Shown here piece by piece: positions 42,550-52,337 of a DNA stretch of 64,000 bases. The first letter of the stretch is position 1, and every line of letters begins with the position of its first letter. Origin of the DNA: Rhodobacteraceae bacterium UBA6236 (GTDB taxonomy: Bacteria > Pseudomonadota > Alphaproteobacteria > Rhodobacterales > Rhodobacteraceae). Where the stretch lies: NCBI GenBank assembly GCA_002440945.1, contig DJWG01000032.1, positions 43,281 through 107,280 of the forward strand, read 5' to 3'. Under the pieces are notes generated by a model. It was not told the origin of the DNA and searched no databases. It saw only the letters and a program-made list of their open reading frames with translations. The position numbers and the translations under genes were made by a program.

Positions 42550-43320
42550 TCAGCGCGGGCGGAAGGCCGCGACCAGCCGGTCGGTCGCACCGACCAGCAG
42601 CGCCATGTCGACGCCGACGGCGGTAAAGGTCGTGCCCGCGGCGATGCAGTCCCGGGCGAAATCCTGATCGGTCGCAAGGATGCCCGCAGGCATGCCCAGG
42701 GCCTTCAGCCGCTCGATCGCGCCCAGCACCACTTCACGCACGTCCGGGTGGCGGCTTTGCCCCGGATAGCCCATCGAGGCCGCCAGGTCGGCGGGGCCGA
42801 TGAAGATGCCATCGACGCCCGGCGTGGTGGCGATATCCTCCAGTGCCTCAAGCGCGGCGATGGTTTCGACCTGCAGGATCAGACAAAGCTCCTCGCTGGC
42901 GCGGGTGGCGTAGTCGCGCACCCTTCCATAGCGGGCGGCGCGCATCGTTCCGGCCATGCCGCGAACGCCCTCGGGCGCGTAGCGGGTGGCGGCCACCGCC
43001 GCCTCGGCCCCGGCGCGGCTGTTGATCATCGGCAAAAGCAGCGTCTGCGCCCCCATGTCGAGGTGGCGCTTGATCAGCGCGGTATCGTTGACGAAGGGCC
43101 GGACCACCGCCGCCGTCGGGTAGGGCGCCACCGCCTGCAGGAACGGCAGGACCGAAGCCGCCTCGACCGCCGAATGTTCGGTGTCGATCACCAGCCAGTC
43201 GAAACCCGCGCCCGCCAGCGCCTCGACGGCGCTCGCCTCGGGGATCGTGGACCAAAGGCCGATCTGCTGTTCGCCGGCCTTCAGCCGCGCCCGAAACCGG
43301 TTCTTTGGCAGGTCCATCAT
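42550..43320 (-). CDS. HpcH/HpaI aldolase family protein
   Basis: 256-residue class II pyruvate-type aldolase: [26 protein letters not shown] near residue 20, TEHSAVE (catalytic His region), [14 protein letters not shown] (metal Glu) and [14 protein letters not shown] (metal Asp). Family enzymes split 2-keto-3-deoxy or 4-hydroxy-2-oxo acids. It overlaps aroQ by ATGA, so the two are translationally coupled, which hints at a link to aromatic or quinate-type carbon, although the substrate cannot be told from sequence. Confidence 0.88.
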   Translation of the reverse strand: MMDLPKNRFRARLKAGEQQIGLWSTIPEASAVEALAGAGFDWLVIDTEHSAVEAASVLPFLQAVAPYPTAAVVRPFVNDTALIKRHLDMGAQTLLLPMINSRAGAEAAVAATRYAPEGVRGMAGTMRAARYGRVRDYATRASEELCLILQVETIAALEALEDIATTPGVDGIFIGPADLAASMGYPGQSRHPDVREVVLGAIERLKALGMPAGILATDQDFARDCIAAGTTFTAVGVDMALLVGATDRLVAAFRPR

Positions 43321-43766
43321 TTCGCGCCTTTCTGGCGGACAAGATGCACGACACGTTCAACGGCGAAGCCGTAGCCCTGGATGCCCGCGCCCGCGATCAC
43401 CGCATCGGCGCGGAGCGAGACATAGGAATGATGCCGGAACGCCTCGCGCTTGTGGACGTTCGAGATATGGACCTCGACCACCGGGCCTTCGAAGGCGTTC
43501 AGGGCATCCAGAAGGGCGACCGAAGTATGGGTGAATGCGGCCGGGTTGATGACGATCCCGGCGGCGGTTCCGCGCGCGGCATGGATCCAGTCGATCAGTT
43601 CATATTCGCGGTTCGACTGATGACAGCGCGTCTTGAACCCCTCGGACGCCGCCTTGCGGGTGCAAAGCGCCTCGACATCGGCAAGCGTCTCGTGGCCGTA
43701 AAGATGCGGCTCTCGCTGGCCCAGAAGGTTGAGGTTCGGTCCATTCAGGACAAGGATCGTCGGCAT
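43317..43766 (-). CDS. aroQ: type II 3-dehydroquinate dehydratase
   Basis: 149-residue dodecameric type II enzyme of the shikimate (or catabolic quinate) pathway. [18 protein letters not shown] carries the catalytic Tyr; [29 protein letters not shown] and [19 protein letters not shown] carry the remaining active-site residues. Start ATG 43766. No other aro gene is near; coupling to the aldolase downstream is by a 4-base overlap. Confidence 0.95.
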   Translation of the reverse strand: MPTILVLNGPNLNLLGQREPHLYGHETLADVEALCTRKAASEGFKTRCHQSNREYELIDWIHAARGTAAGIVINPAAFTHTSVALLDALNAFEGPVVEVHISNVHKREAFRHHSYVSLRADAVIAGAGIQGYGFAVERVVHLVRQKGAK

Positions 43767-44001
43767 CGGGTCCTCGGGGCGGCTGTTCCTGGGGCGATCA
43801 TCGGCAGAAAGGCGCCGCATCGCAAGGCGCCGGCATCCTTGCCCTACCGTTTCCGGGCGCCCTGTGTCATCGGCGCTGTGTCCCCGGCGCGGGCGTGGCA
43901 TTGCGGTTTGGCTTGACAAGCCGCGCGGGGCGACCGACGAACCGCCTGACCGGCCCCCGCGCCAGGCCTCTCGCCAGACCACTTCAAACCGGAGCCTTCC
44001 C

Positions 44002-45030
44002 ATGCAGATCGGCAACCGCATCGTCGCCCACGACCAACCCCCTTTGGTGATCGCCGAGATCGGCATCAACCACGGCGGCAGCCTTGATGTGGCGAAGGAA
44101 ATGGTCCGGCTGGCGGCGACCTCGGGCTGCGAATGCATCAAGCACCAGACGCATTTCCCGGAAGACGAGATGACGGACGAGGCGAAGTCGATCTTCCCGC
44201 CCAATGCCGATGTCTCGATCTGGGAGGTGATGGCCCGCTGCGCGCTGTCGGCGGAGGATGAAATCGCGCTGAAGGACTATACCGAAAGCCTCGGGCTGAT
44301 CTATCTTTCCACGCCGTTTTCCCGCAAGGCCGCGGATTTCCTGAACGAGATCGGCGTTCCGGCCTTCAAGATCGGCTCGGGCGAGGCCGACAACCTGCCG
44401 CTGATCCGCCACATCGCCCGGATGGGCAAACCCGTGATCCTGTCGACGGGGATGCAGACGATTGAAACGATCCGCGTCAGCGTCGCCATTCTTGACGCCG
44501 CCGGGATCGACTACGCGCTTCTGGAATGCACGAACCTTTACCCGAGCCCGCCCGAGATCGTCAGCCTGCAAGGCGTGACCGACCTCCGCCAGGCCTTCCC
44601 GCGCGCCGTTGTCGGCTTTTCCGACCATTCCATCGGCCCGGAAATGGCGCTTGCCTCGGTGGCGCTTGGCGCCTGCATCCTTGAACGGCATTACACCGAC
44701 AGCCGCTACCGGATCGGCCCGGACATCATCAACTCGATGGACCCGGCGGAACTGCGCTTCCTCATCGACCGCTCGCGCGAGATCCACACCGCGCTGATGA
44801 ACCCCAAGCGCCGGACCGAGGCCGAGGAACCCGTCTACCGCTTCGCCCGCGCCAGTGTGGTCGCCGACCGCGACCTGGCGCTGGGCCACGTCATCACCGA
44901 AGCCGACATCTGGGCGCGCCGCCCCGGATCGGGTGAAATCGCGGGCTATGATTTCGACAAGGTGGTGGGGAAACGGCTTACCCGCGCCGTGACGCGGAAC
45001 ACGCAGTTGAAGTGGAGCGATCTGGGATGA
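44002..45030 (+). CDS. neuB: NeuB-family nonulosonic acid synthase
   Basis: 342-residue PEP-condensing enzyme of the sialic/legionaminic acid synthase family. The TIM barrel begins [46 protein letters not shown] and [11 protein letters not shown] are typical. A C-terminal SAF (antifreeze-like) domain (about 280-342) contains [20 protein letters not shown]. It starts with ATG 44002 and overlaps the next gene by ATGA. An exact TTGACA (43913-43918) lies about 85 nt upstream as a possible -35. It combines a ManNAc-type sugar with PEP; which nonulosonate is unresolved. Confidence 0.9.
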   Translation: MQIGNRIVAHDQPPLVIAEIGINHGGSLDVAKEMVRLAATSGCECIKHQTHFPEDEMTDEAKSIFPPNADVSIWEVMARCALSAEDEIALKDYTESLGLIYLSTPFSRKAADFLNEIGVPAFKIGSGEADNLPLIRHIARMGKPVILSTGMQTIETIRVSVAILDAAGIDYALLECTNLYPSPPEIVSLQGVTDLRQAFPRAVVGFSDHSIGPEMALASVALGACILERHYTDSRYRIGPDIINSMDPAELRFLIDRSREIHTALMNPKRRTEAEEPVYRFARASVVADRDLALGHVITEADIWARRPGSGEIAGYDFDKVVGKRLTRAVTRNTQLKWSDLG

Positions 45031-45833
45031 CGCTGTCGCGCGCCGATATCGGAACCTGGCTTATCAACCTGCCACGCGCCCGCGACCGGCGGGCGAAGAT
45101 GGAGGCGCAGTTGTCGCGGATGGACCTGCCCTACGCGGTCTTTGACGGCGTCGACGGCAAGGCGCGCGAGGCCGAGCTTTTGAAGACCGTCGATCTAGAG
45201 GCGTTCGAACGCAACCTTGGCCGCCGCATCCTGATGGGCGGGATCGGATGCTATCATTCGCACCTTGGCGTCTGGCGGGACTTTCTGGCCTCGGGAAAGC
45301 CGGTGGCGCTGATCCTTGAGGACGACGTGGTGTTCCACGACGATTTTCTGACTGCGGTCGACATGGCCCTGGCCTGCGCCGGCGAATGGGACATGCTGAA
45401 GCTGAACCGCATCCGGGCCAAACTGCCGATCTGTCAGGGCAAGATCGGACCTTACCACCTGAACGCCTATGTCGGCCCGGCCACAGGGACGGGGGCCTAT
45501 CTCATCCACCGCCGCACCGTTGAAAAGCTGCTTCCAGCGATGCTTCCCGTAACCCGGGCAACGGACCATGAAATCAACCGCTTCTTCCTGCATGATTTCC
45601 GGCTGTTCGGGCTGGAGCCTTTCCCGAGCCATCTGGACGACAACAACGTAAGCCTCATCACAGGCACCGGATTCGGCGATGTGGTTAAGTTCAAATGGTA
45701 TCAGAGGCTTCCGCACTATCGGCTGAAGATCGCGAATTATTTCCGTCGTGCAGCCTGGCTTGCGCGAAAAGGCTATCTCTGGCCACGCTGCGGGCGTCAG
45801 CTTTTGGCGTCACCGCCATTGCCGCGCCAGTAA
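45027..45833 (+). CDS. glycosyltransferase family 25 protein
   Basis: 268-residue GT25 (LPS beta-galactosyltransferase-like) enzyme: WLINLPRARDRRAKMEAQL near residue 10, GGIGCYHSHLGVWRDFL, and the metal-binding ILEDDVVFHDDF. TGTGAYLIHRRTVEKLL is also typical. No membrane segment; probably acts at the cytosolic face on a lipid-linked glycan. Coupled to neuB by a 4-base overlap. Its 3' end overlaps the convergent glycosyltransferase gene by 37 bp. Confidence 0.88.
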   Translation: MTLSRADIGTWLINLPRARDRRAKMEAQLSRMDLPYAVFDGVDGKAREAELLKTVDLEAFERNLGRRILMGGIGCYHSHLGVWRDFLASGKPVALILEDDVVFHDDFLTAVDMALACAGEWDMLKLNRIRAKLPICQGKIGPYHLNAYVGPATGTGAYLIHRRTVEKLLPAMLPVTRATDHEINRFFLHDFRLFGLEPFPSHLDDNNVSLITGTGFGDVVKFKWYQRLPHYRLKIANYFRRAAWLARKGYLWPRCGRQLLASPPLPRQ

Positions 45834-46573
45834 TCCGCCATCCAGGACACCGGCCCGCGCCCCATGTGGGGGGCCTTTCCCCACCAGCCCCGCCGCACCA
45901 GTTCATGTGGGCGGGGGGTGCCGTGAAACGCCAATACCTTTGCGCTCGCAGGAGGTGCCTTCGGCTCCATCACCAGGTCGATCCCGATCGGGCGGCGCAG
46001 ATGCCGCTTGAAGCTGATGACCCAGTCCGGCGGCCAGAATGCCATGGTCTTCGCAAGGACGCCGATGGCGGTCTGTTCATAGCGGGTTTCGCGCACGATC
46101 CGGTCCAGATCGGCCAAGAGCCCGTCGATCAGGTGCTGCTGTTCGCCAAGCGTGAAGGCGAAGATGCAGGTCCCGACCTCGGGCGCGCCTGTGCCGTGCT
46201 TCGGCTTCCAGTTCGGGCCCATGTCAGTGGTGATCAGCGGTTCAGGTCGGTCGAAAAGCGCGTCCAGATCGCGCAGGACCACCATATCGAGGTCGATGAA
46301 CAGCGCCCGGCCCGTCAGCCCGTAAAGGTCGCGTTTGAAGACTGCGAATTTCGGCCAGCCGCCTCCACGAAAGTGCTCGGGCCTCAGCCCGATGTCGGGA
46401 ATGGGAAAATGCTCGATTCCGGGTGCCAGCCCAGTAGGATTGTCCGTCAGGCAGACAAAGCGGAAAGGGTTTTCCGTTGCCTTCTTCGCAGCCGCATAAA
46501 GCACGTTGACATATTCAGGGCCATACAGAGTGCCCCATTTCATGCACAGGATCGTGCGTGCTTCACCGGTCAT
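45797..46573 (-). CDS. putative nucleotide-sugar glycosyltransferase
   Basis: 258-residue GT-A type protein: TILCMKWGTLYGPEYVNVLYA near residue 7, RFVCLTDNPTGL, ALFIDLDMVVLRDLDALF (DxD metal motif) and a C-terminal FHGTPRPHELV with metal-coordinating His. It resembles GT8-like enzymes and proteins of glycan loci in Rhodobacterales. It is on the opposite strand to its neighbours and its 3' end overlaps the GT25 gene. Substrate unknown. Confidence 0.75.
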   Translation of the reverse strand: MTGEARTILCMKWGTLYGPEYVNVLYAAAKKATENPFRFVCLTDNPTGLAPGIEHFPIPDIGLRPEHFRGGGWPKFAVFKRDLYGLTGRALFIDLDMVVLRDLDALFDRPEPLITTDMGPNWKPKHGTGAPEVGTCIFAFTLGEQQHLIDGLLADLDRIVRETRYEQTAIGVLAKTMAFWPPDWVISFKRHLRRPIGIDLVMEPKAPPASAKVLAFHGTPRPHELVRRGWWGKAPHMGRGPVSWMADYWRGNGGDAKS

Positions 46574-46703
46574 CCGAACTGCCCCTTATCTTGATTGGTG
46601 CCTTCCTAGCAACCAGCGCCCTCGAGGTCCAGTTGTAGCCGGATCCTGCGCCAAGCCGGAGATGGGGATTTGCAGGCCCCACAGCCATGGCGTAAAGAAC
46701 CCT

Positions 46704-47786
46704 ATGGCATCGAAGTTCGGGCGCGAAACGCAACGCATCGTCATCCAATTGCGCGAGGTGCTGAGCCGCGGGTTGGATCGCTGGAAGACGCGCCGTTACG
46801 ACAATGGACCGGGCGCCCGCCTGCAGGTCCGGTCCGGCGCGCTGACAGCGGGGACGGGGGCGGCGATCTATCTGATCCACCAGCCAAAGGGCGTGGCGGA
46901 TTCGACATTGGTGACCTGTCGGCACCTTGCCGAAGCTGGTTTTCCGGCGCTTGTGGTGTCCAACACTCCGTTGTCTGACGCCGATATGACACGCCTTTTG
47001 CAGGTTTCGGCGGGCCTATTGGTCCGACCGAACGTGGGCTATGACTTCGGCGGCTATCGCGACGGGCTTCGCCATCTGTCGCAGGCCGGGATCGACCCGG
47101 ACGCGCTCTTGATCCTGAATGACAGCGTATGGTTTCCGTTGCATCGATCCGAAACGCTGCTTGCGCGGCTGAAAGATAATCCTGCGGCCTTCCAGGGCGT
47201 GTTCTACGAACTGAAGGGTAAACGGACCCATCGGGCGCATTACGAAAGCTACTTCTTCCTGATCCGCCGCGCGGCGCGGGAAAGCACCGCCTTCAGGGAC
47301 TTCTGGGACCGCTATCCAATGGCTTCGGCGCGTTGGAAGGTTCTGCGGCGTGGCGAACAGGGTTTTTCGCAATCCATGTTCGATGCCGGTTTTGCGCGGG
47401 AAGGCATCGGATCGCGGCAGGATTTCAAGAAGTTGATCGAAGAGCAGGACAATACCTTCCTTCGCAAGACCCTTGATTATGCGGCCTATGAACATTCGGA
47501 TGCACAGGCCGAGCGGGATGCGCTGTTGGGTGAACCCGACAGTCCTCTCTGGCGCGCGAAGGCGATTGCCCACATCCGCCGTGTGGCGCGGGGTGGCAAC
47601 TACCATCAGTCGTTCCGTTACGCGGCTGAAAAGTTCTTCGACATCCCTTTCCTGAAGAAGAACAATCGCCCTCCATGCCCTGAAATGCGACGGCAATATC
47701 TCCGGGCTGTCGAGGCGGGCGACCTTGTGCCGCCCGATGCGGTAATGCTGTCTGAAATCCGCACGTCGGTGAAGGTGACGACATGA
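46704..47786 (+). CDS. RgpF-like rhamnan synthesis protein
   Basis: 360-residue protein of the rhamnan synthesis F family: AIYLIHQPKGVADSTLVTCRHL, VRPNVGYDFGGYRDGL, LLILNDSVWFPL and GVFYELKGKRTHRAHYESYFF are typical. Family members take part in polymerising or transferring rhamnose in cell-wall or O-antigen glycans. The base composition looks less GC-rich than the flanks, consistent with a transferred glycan locus. Start ATG 46704. Its stop overlaps neuC (ATGA). Confidence 0.82.
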   Translation: MASKFGRETQRIVIQLREVLSRGLDRWKTRRYDNGPGARLQVRSGALTAGTGAAIYLIHQPKGVADSTLVTCRHLAEAGFPALVVSNTPLSDADMTRLLQVSAGLLVRPNVGYDFGGYRDGLRHLSQAGIDPDALLILNDSVWFPLHRSETLLARLKDNPAAFQGVFYELKGKRTHRAHYESYFFLIRRAARESTAFRDFWDRYPMASARWKVLRRGEQGFSQSMFDAGFAREGIGSRQDFKKLIEEQDNTFLRKTLDYAAYEHSDAQAERDALLGEPDSPLWRAKAIAHIRRVARGGNYHQSFRYAAEKFFDIPFLKKNNRPPCPEMRRQYLRAVEAGDLVPPDAVMLSEIRTSVKVTT

Positions 47787-48901
47787 AATCCCTCCTGTTC
47801 CTCACCGGCACCCGGGCCGATTTCGGCAAGCTCGAGCCGCTGGCCGTCGCTGCGCGCGACGCGGGCCATGCGGTGACCTTCTTCGTCACCGGGATGCACA
47901 TGCTCGACCGCTACGGGCTGACCAAGATCGAGGTGCATCGCACGCCCGGCGTGAAGGTGCATGAATTCCTCAACCAGCGGCCCGGCGATCCGCAGGATGT
48001 GATCCTCGCCAAGACCGTGATGGGGTTTTCCGACTACATCACCGAACATCGCCCCGACCTGATCGTCGTCCACGGCGACCGGATCGAGGCGCTGGCGGGG
48101 GCGCTGGTGGCGGCGACGAACTACATCCCTTCGGCCCATGTCGAGGGCGGCGAGGTGTCTGGAACCATCGACGAGGTGTTCCGCCACTGCAACACCAAGC
48201 TGGCGGCGCAGCATTTCGTCTCGTCCGAGCAGGCGGCGCGGCGGGTGATGGCTCTGGGGGAGCCCGGGGACAGCATCCACGTCATCGGCTCGCCGGAGCT
48301 GGATTTCCACATGGGTCCCTCGGGCGTGACCATCGACGAGGTGCGGGCGCATTATGCGATTCCCTTTGTCGATTACGGGATCGCGGTCTTCCATCCCGTC
48401 ACCTCCGAAGCCGCGACGATGGGGGCGCAGGCCGAAGGGCTTTTTGGCGCGCTGGAGGCATCGGGACGGAACTTCGTCGTCATCGCGCCGAACAACGATC
48501 CGGGGTCCGAGGCGATCTTTGCGGTGCTCGATCGTCTGCCGAAAGACCGCTTCCGGGTGATCCCCTCGATGCGGTTTGCGCATTTTTCGGAACTGATGAA
48601 GAACGCCGCCTGCATGGTCGGCAATTCGAGCGCCGGGGTGCGGGAAGCGCCGTTCCTCGGGCTGCCCTCGCTCGATATCGGCACAAGGCAGACGCGACGG
48701 TCGGACGCGCCCTCGATCCGAACCGCGGATGCGGGGGACCGGGTGGCGATCCTCGGGTTCCTGTCGTCGGAATGGGGCAGGCCCCATCCGCGCCACACCG
48801 CCTTTGGCGAGGGCCGCGCGGCGGACCGCTTCGTCGCGGTGCTGGCGGATCCTGCCTTCTGGGACCGTCCGCTTCAGAAAGAGTTCCGCGATCTTGTCTG
48901 A
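47783..48901 (+). CDS. neuC: UDP-GlcNAc 2-epimerase (hydrolysing), NeuC type
   Basis: 372-residue GT-B-fold enzyme that converts UDP-GlcNAc-type sugars to ManNAc-type plus UDP. Features: LFLTGTRADFGKLEPLA at the N-terminus, VVHGDRIEALAGALVA, SAHVEGGEVSGTIDE, VIGSPELDFHM and MVGNSSAGVREAPFLGLPSLDIG. It provides the substrate for NeuB. Coupled to the upstream rgpF-like gene and overlapped by the next gene at 48894-48901. Confidence 0.9.
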   Translation: MKSLLFLTGTRADFGKLEPLAVAARDAGHAVTFFVTGMHMLDRYGLTKIEVHRTPGVKVHEFLNQRPGDPQDVILAKTVMGFSDYITEHRPDLIVVHGDRIEALAGALVAATNYIPSAHVEGGEVSGTIDEVFRHCNTKLAAQHFVSSEQAARRVMALGEPGDSIHVIGSPELDFHMGPSGVTIDEVRAHYAIPFVDYGIAVFHPVTSEAATMGAQAEGLFGALEASGRNFVVIAPNNDPGSEAIFAVLDRLPKDRFRVIPSMRFAHFSELMKNAACMVGNSSAGVREAPFLGLPSLDIGTRQTRRSDAPSIRTADAGDRVAILGFLSSEWGRPHPRHTAFGEGRAADRFVAVLADPAFWDRPLQKEFRDLV

Positions 48902-50168
48902 GGCGCGGACAGGCTGGGCGCTTCGCGGCTATCTGCTGGCGGTGGCGGCGCTGTCGCCGCTGCTGCCCTGGCATCTGAAGCGGCGGTTGGCGCGCGGCAA
49001 GGAAGAGCCAGGCCGTTGGCGTGAAAAGCTGGGGTATCCCACGGTGGCGCGCCCTGACGGACCGCTGGTCTGGTTCCATGCCGTGGGCCTGGGCGAGGTT
49101 CTGGCCCTGCGCGGGCTGATCGCGGCGATGGCAGCGGCGCGGGGCGATCTGCAATTCCTCGTCACGTCCTCGGCGCGGTCTTCGGCGCAGGTCTTCGCCG
49201 CCAACCGGCCCGAGCGGACGGTGCACCAATATCTGCCGCTGGATGCTCCGGGGCCGGTGGCACGGTTTCTGGATCATTGGCGGCCCGATCTGTCGGTCTG
49301 GGCCGAACAGGATCTGTGGCCCGGCGCCGTGGTTGCGGCGGCGCGGGCCGGGATTCCGCTGGCGCTGGTCAATGCGCGGATGGATGCGCGAGCCTTCGCG
49401 GCGCGGTCGAAGGGCCGGGGGATCTACCGCGATCTTTATGGCCGGTTTGCGCTGATTTCGACGCAGGATGAGGCGACCGCCCGGCATCTGGCGGCCCTCG
49501 GGGCGCGTGGAGTGACGGTCGGCGGATCGCTGAAAGCTGCCGCCGGTCCGCTGGCCGATCACCCGGAGCGCGCAGCGATCCAGCAGGCGCTGGCGGGACG
49601 GCGGATCTGGGTTGCGGCCTCGACCCACCTGGAGGATGAGGCGGCGGCGCTTTCCGCGCAGGCACGGCTTTTCAGGGAGGATCCGGCCTGGCTCCTGATC
49701 TTTGCGCCCCGTGATCCCGTGCGGGGGGAGGAGATCGGTTTGGCTGCCGCCAGTCACGGCTTGTCTTTCGTCCGCCGCAGTCTTGGCGCGCAGCCGGGGG
49801 CGGGCGATGCGGTCTGGATCGCCGATACCTTCGGGGAGATGGGGCTCTGGTATCGGCTGGGCGCTGCGGCGCTGGTCGGCGGCAGCTTTGGCGGAACCGG
49901 CGGCCATAACCCTTGGGAGCCGGCGCGCTTGGGCGCTGCCGTTCTTCACGGTCCGAATGTTGCGAATTTCCGGGGTGATTATGCGCGGTTTCACGAAGCA
50001 GGCGCGGCCAGGCAGGTCGCGGATGCCACTGCGCTGGCCGCCGCCCTGACCGATCCGGCGCTGCCGGACCTCGCGGCGCGGGGCCAAACGCTGGCCGATG
50101 AGGGGATGGCGGGGCTGGGTCGCCTGTGTGACAGCCTGCTCGCGCTTCTGCCGGAGGGGAAACGATGA
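48894..50168 (+). CDS. GT30 (Kdo-transferase-like) glycosyltransferase 1
   Basis: 424 residues. Membrane-proximal N-terminal helix, then the GT30 core: VWFHAVGLGEVLALRGLI (catalytic Glu region), VWAEQDLWPGAVVAA, LVNARMDARAFAARS, GGSFGGTGGHNPWEPARLGAAVLHGP. The start is TTG 48894 inside the neuC end, with GAAAGAG about 10 nt upstream; no ATG fits. Its coupling to neuC and absence of lpxK argue against being the housekeeping WaaA. It may use CMP-nonulosonate or CMP-Kdo; this cannot be told from sequence. Confidence 0.8.
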   Translation: MSEARTGWALRGYLLAVAALSPLLPWHLKRRLARGKEEPGRWREKLGYPTVARPDGPLVWFHAVGLGEVLALRGLIAAMAAARGDLQFLVTSSARSSAQVFAANRPERTVHQYLPLDAPGPVARFLDHWRPDLSVWAEQDLWPGAVVAAARAGIPLALVNARMDARAFAARSKGRGIYRDLYGRFALISTQDEATARHLAALGARGVTVGGSLKAAAGPLADHPERAAIQQALAGRRIWVAASTHLEDEAAALSAQARLFREDPAWLLIFAPRDPVRGEEIGLAAASHGLSFVRRSLGAQPGAGDAVWIADTFGEMGLWYRLGAAALVGGSFGGTGGHNPWEPARLGAAVLHGPNVANFRGDYARFHEAGAARQVADATALAAALTDPALPDLAARGQTLADEGMAGLGRLCDSLLALLPEGKR

Positions 50169-51559
50169 AGCCGTTCCCCTCACTCAAGCTGCGGCTGGCG
50201 CTTTGGGCCTACGCTGCGGCCTGGCATCTGCTTTTGCCGCTGATCCTGCTTTACCTCTGGCGGCGCGGACGGCGTGACCGGGACTATGTCGCCCATCTGG
50301 CGGAACGCTTCGGCCGCTACCGCGCACGGATGGAAGGCGCGGTCTGGGTCCATGCCGTGAGTCTTGGCGAAATGCGATCCGCCGTGCCGCTGATCCGGGC
50401 TTTCCTCGCGCGGGGCGACCGGGTGGTGACGACGCATTTCACCCCCGCCGGACGACGCGAGGCGGAACGGGTCTTCGCCCCCGAGATTGCCGCGGGGCAG
50501 GTGGCGAGCGTCTGGATCCCGATCGAGACGGCCTGGGCCTTCCGCCGCTTCTTCCGCGCCTTCCGCCCGGCCTTCGGTCTGGTGATGGAGGTCGAGATCT
50601 GGCCGCGGATGATCATGGCGGCGCGAGGGGCCCGTGTGCCGCTGTTCCTGTGCAATGCGCAATACCCCTTGCGGAGCTTCACCCGCGATACGACCCGCAC
50701 CGGCCTGCGCGCCGAGGTGATGCGCGGGCTGGCGGGGGCATTCGTGAAATCCGACCTGCAGGCCAGCCGCTTCGCCGCCGTGGGGGTGCCGAACATCCAT
50801 GTGACGGGCGAATTGCGGTTCGACCAGCCGATCCCGCCCGCCCAGCTGGCGGCGGGTGCGGCGGCGCGTGCAGCCTGGGGGCTGGAAGGGCGGCCGGTCA
50901 TCACCATCGCCAGCGCGGTCGAGGGCGAGGATGCGACCTATATCGCGGCGCTGCGGGCTCTGGGGGTCGGGCAGGAGCCGGGCGCGCCGCTGGTCGTCTA
51001 TGTGCCGCGCCGCCCGGAACGCTTCGATGAAGTCGCGGCGACGCTTCTGGCGGCGGGGTTCGGTGTCGCCCGGCGTTCCGATGTGCTGGACGGCGGGCTG
51101 ACGGTCAGGGCGGCGCTTCGCGGCGATATCCTTTTGGGGGATTCGCTCGGCGAGATGTATTTCTACCTCTCGCTTGCCGACCGCGTGGTCGTGGGCGGCG
51201 GCTTCACGCCCGCAGGCGCGCACAACATCATCGAGCCGCTGGCCGTGGGAAAACCCGTGGTCACCGGGCCAGTGACCTGGCCGATCGAATATCCCTTTGC
51301 CGAGGCCGAGGCGGCGGGGGTGGCACGGTCGGTGCCGGATGCGGCGGGCCTGGCGGCGGCGCTGGGGGCGCTGCCCCGTCGTCCATCGGTTCTTGAACCG
51401 ATGGCGAACACGATGGACGCCCCCCGGAGTATTTCGGCAAAGAAGAAGCCGGAATATTCTGAGATTTCGGCCTTTTTTGCAGCGCATTCGGGGGCGGCAG
51501 GGCGGACGCTTTCCGCGCTGCCCGAGGCGCTGGCGACGGCGCGCGCTACCAGCCGCTGA
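50165..51559 (+). CDS. GT30 (Kdo-transferase-like) glycosyltransferase 2
   Basis: 464 residues, a second and clearly diverged GT30 member directly after the first (ATGA overlap). N-terminal membrane anchor (about 10-32); VWVHAVSLGEMRSAVPLI with the catalytic Glu; VMEVEIWPRMIMAA; LCNAQYPLRS; GGGFTPAGAHNIIEPLAVGKPVV. Residues about 407-437 (VLEPMANTMDAPRS...KKKPEYSEIS) do not look like the family and derive from a repeat element in the DNA; sequence on both sides (ALPRRPS, AFFAAHSGAAGRTL) reads on as expected. Confidence 0.8.
   Translation: MKPFPSLKLRLALWAYAAAWHLLLPLILLYLWRRGRRDRDYVAHLAERFGRYRARMEGAVWVHAVSLGEMRSAVPLIRAFLARGDRVVTTHFTPAGRREAERVFAPEIAAGQVASVWIPIETAWAFRRFFRAFRPAFGLVMEVEIWPRMIMAARGARVPLFLCNAQYPLRSFTRDTTRTGLRAEVMRGLAGAFVKSDLQASRFAAVGVPNIHVTGELRFDQPIPPAQLAAGAAARAAWGLEGRPVITIASAVEGEDATYIAALRALGVGQEPGAPLVVYVPRRPERFDEVAATLLAAGFGVARRSDVLDGGLTVRAALRGDILLGDSLGEMYFYLSLADRVVVGGGFTPAGAHNIIEPLAVGKPVVTGPVTWPIEYPFAEAEAAGVARSVPDAAGLAAALGALPRRPSVLEPMANTMDAPRSISAKKKPEYSEISAFFAAHSGAAGRTLSALPEALATARATSR
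51384..51403. repeat. inverted repeat within GT30 gene 2
   Basis: Perfect palindrome: 9-bp arms CATCGGTTC / GAACCGATG with a 2-nt centre, immediately before the family repeat at 51421. It is inside the coding sequence. Confidence 0.8.
51421..51448. repeat. Rhodobacteraceae-type GGAGTATTT/AAGAAGAAG repeat, in CDS
   Basis: Contains CCCCCGGAGTATTT followed by CAAAGAAGAAG. It aligns with the reverse complement of the copy between soxB and soxD (CCCCCGGGATATTT ... CAAGATGAAG). I recall this motif as a common intergenic repeat of Rhodobacteraceae. Here it lies in frame in the GT30 gene. Confidence 0.65.
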
Positions 51560-52337
51560 AGCCGCCGTCGACGTTGACAAGCTGGCCCGTCATGTAGCCC
51601 GCTTGGGCGCTGCACAGAAACAGCATCGCATCGGCGATCTCATCGGGCTGGGCCATGCGGCCCGCCATGATCAACTCGCCCACCCGGCGCTGGAATTCAT
51701 CGGAATGGCCGTTGAAGACCGCGCCCGGCGCGATGGTGTTGACGGTGGCCTTGCGCGGCGCCCAGTAGCCCGCGAGCCAGAGCGTCAGGCCGTGGATGCC
51801 GGCCTTGGTCGTGGAATAGGCCGAAAAGCTCTTGAACGGCATGCCTTCGTAGATCGCGTGGTGCGGGCCGTTCAGCGCATACATGGAAGCCACGTTGATC
51901 AGCGCGCAGGGCCATTTGCCGACGATGTCGCGGTCCATCTGCCGGGCGACCATGAAGGCGCCCGTCAGGTTGGTGCGCAACGTCCGTTCCCAGTCGCTGA
52001 CCGAAGTATCGGCGAAGGACGGGAAGGATTTGCCTGCACCCATCAGCAATTCACCGGTGATGGCCGCGTTGTTCAGGACCACGTTCGGCTGCCACCCATC
52101 CTTCAGGATGCGCTGGAAGATTTCCGTCACCTGGTCTTCATTGCCCACGTCAAGGTCGTAGAAGCGGAAGTCCGGGTTGCCGCCATGCGCGTCCTGCAAC
52201 GCATCGGCGCGGGAACCGGGCAGGTCCGAGGCGATGACGCGGGCACCTTGGGCCAGCATCCGGCGGACGTAGGTCGATCCCAGCACCCCGCCCGAGCCGG
52301 TGATGAAGATGGTGCGGTCCTTCAGCTGGTCATGCAT
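51546..52337 (-). CDS. SDR family oxidoreductase (PtmA-like)
   Basis: 263-residue short-chain dehydrogenase. NAD(P) motif TGSGGVLGSTYVRRM near residue 14, VLNNAAITGE, catalytic Ser in LINVASMYALNG and YxxxK in YSTTKAG. C-terminal QLVNVDGGFSGW is typical. It overlaps the cytidylyltransferase gene by 8 bp, an SDR-next-to-CMP-synthetase order like ptmA-ptmB of legionaminic acid loci. It probably reduces a sugar nucleotide or a nonulosonate precursor. Its 3' end overlaps the GT30-2 gene by 14 bp. Confidence 0.85.
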   Translation of the reverse strand: MHDQLKDRTIFITGSGGVLGSTYVRRMLAQGARVIASDLPGSRADALQDAHGGNPDFRFYDLDVGNEDQVTEIFQRILKDGWQPNVVLNNAAITGELLMGAGKSFPSFADTSVSDWERTLRTNLTGAFMVARQMDRDIVGKWPCALINVASMYALNGPHHAIYEGMPFKSFSAYSTTKAGIHGLTLWLAGYWAPRKATVNTIAPGAVFNGHSDEFQRRVGELIMAGRMAQPDEIADAMLFLCSAQAGYMTGQLVNVDGGFSGW

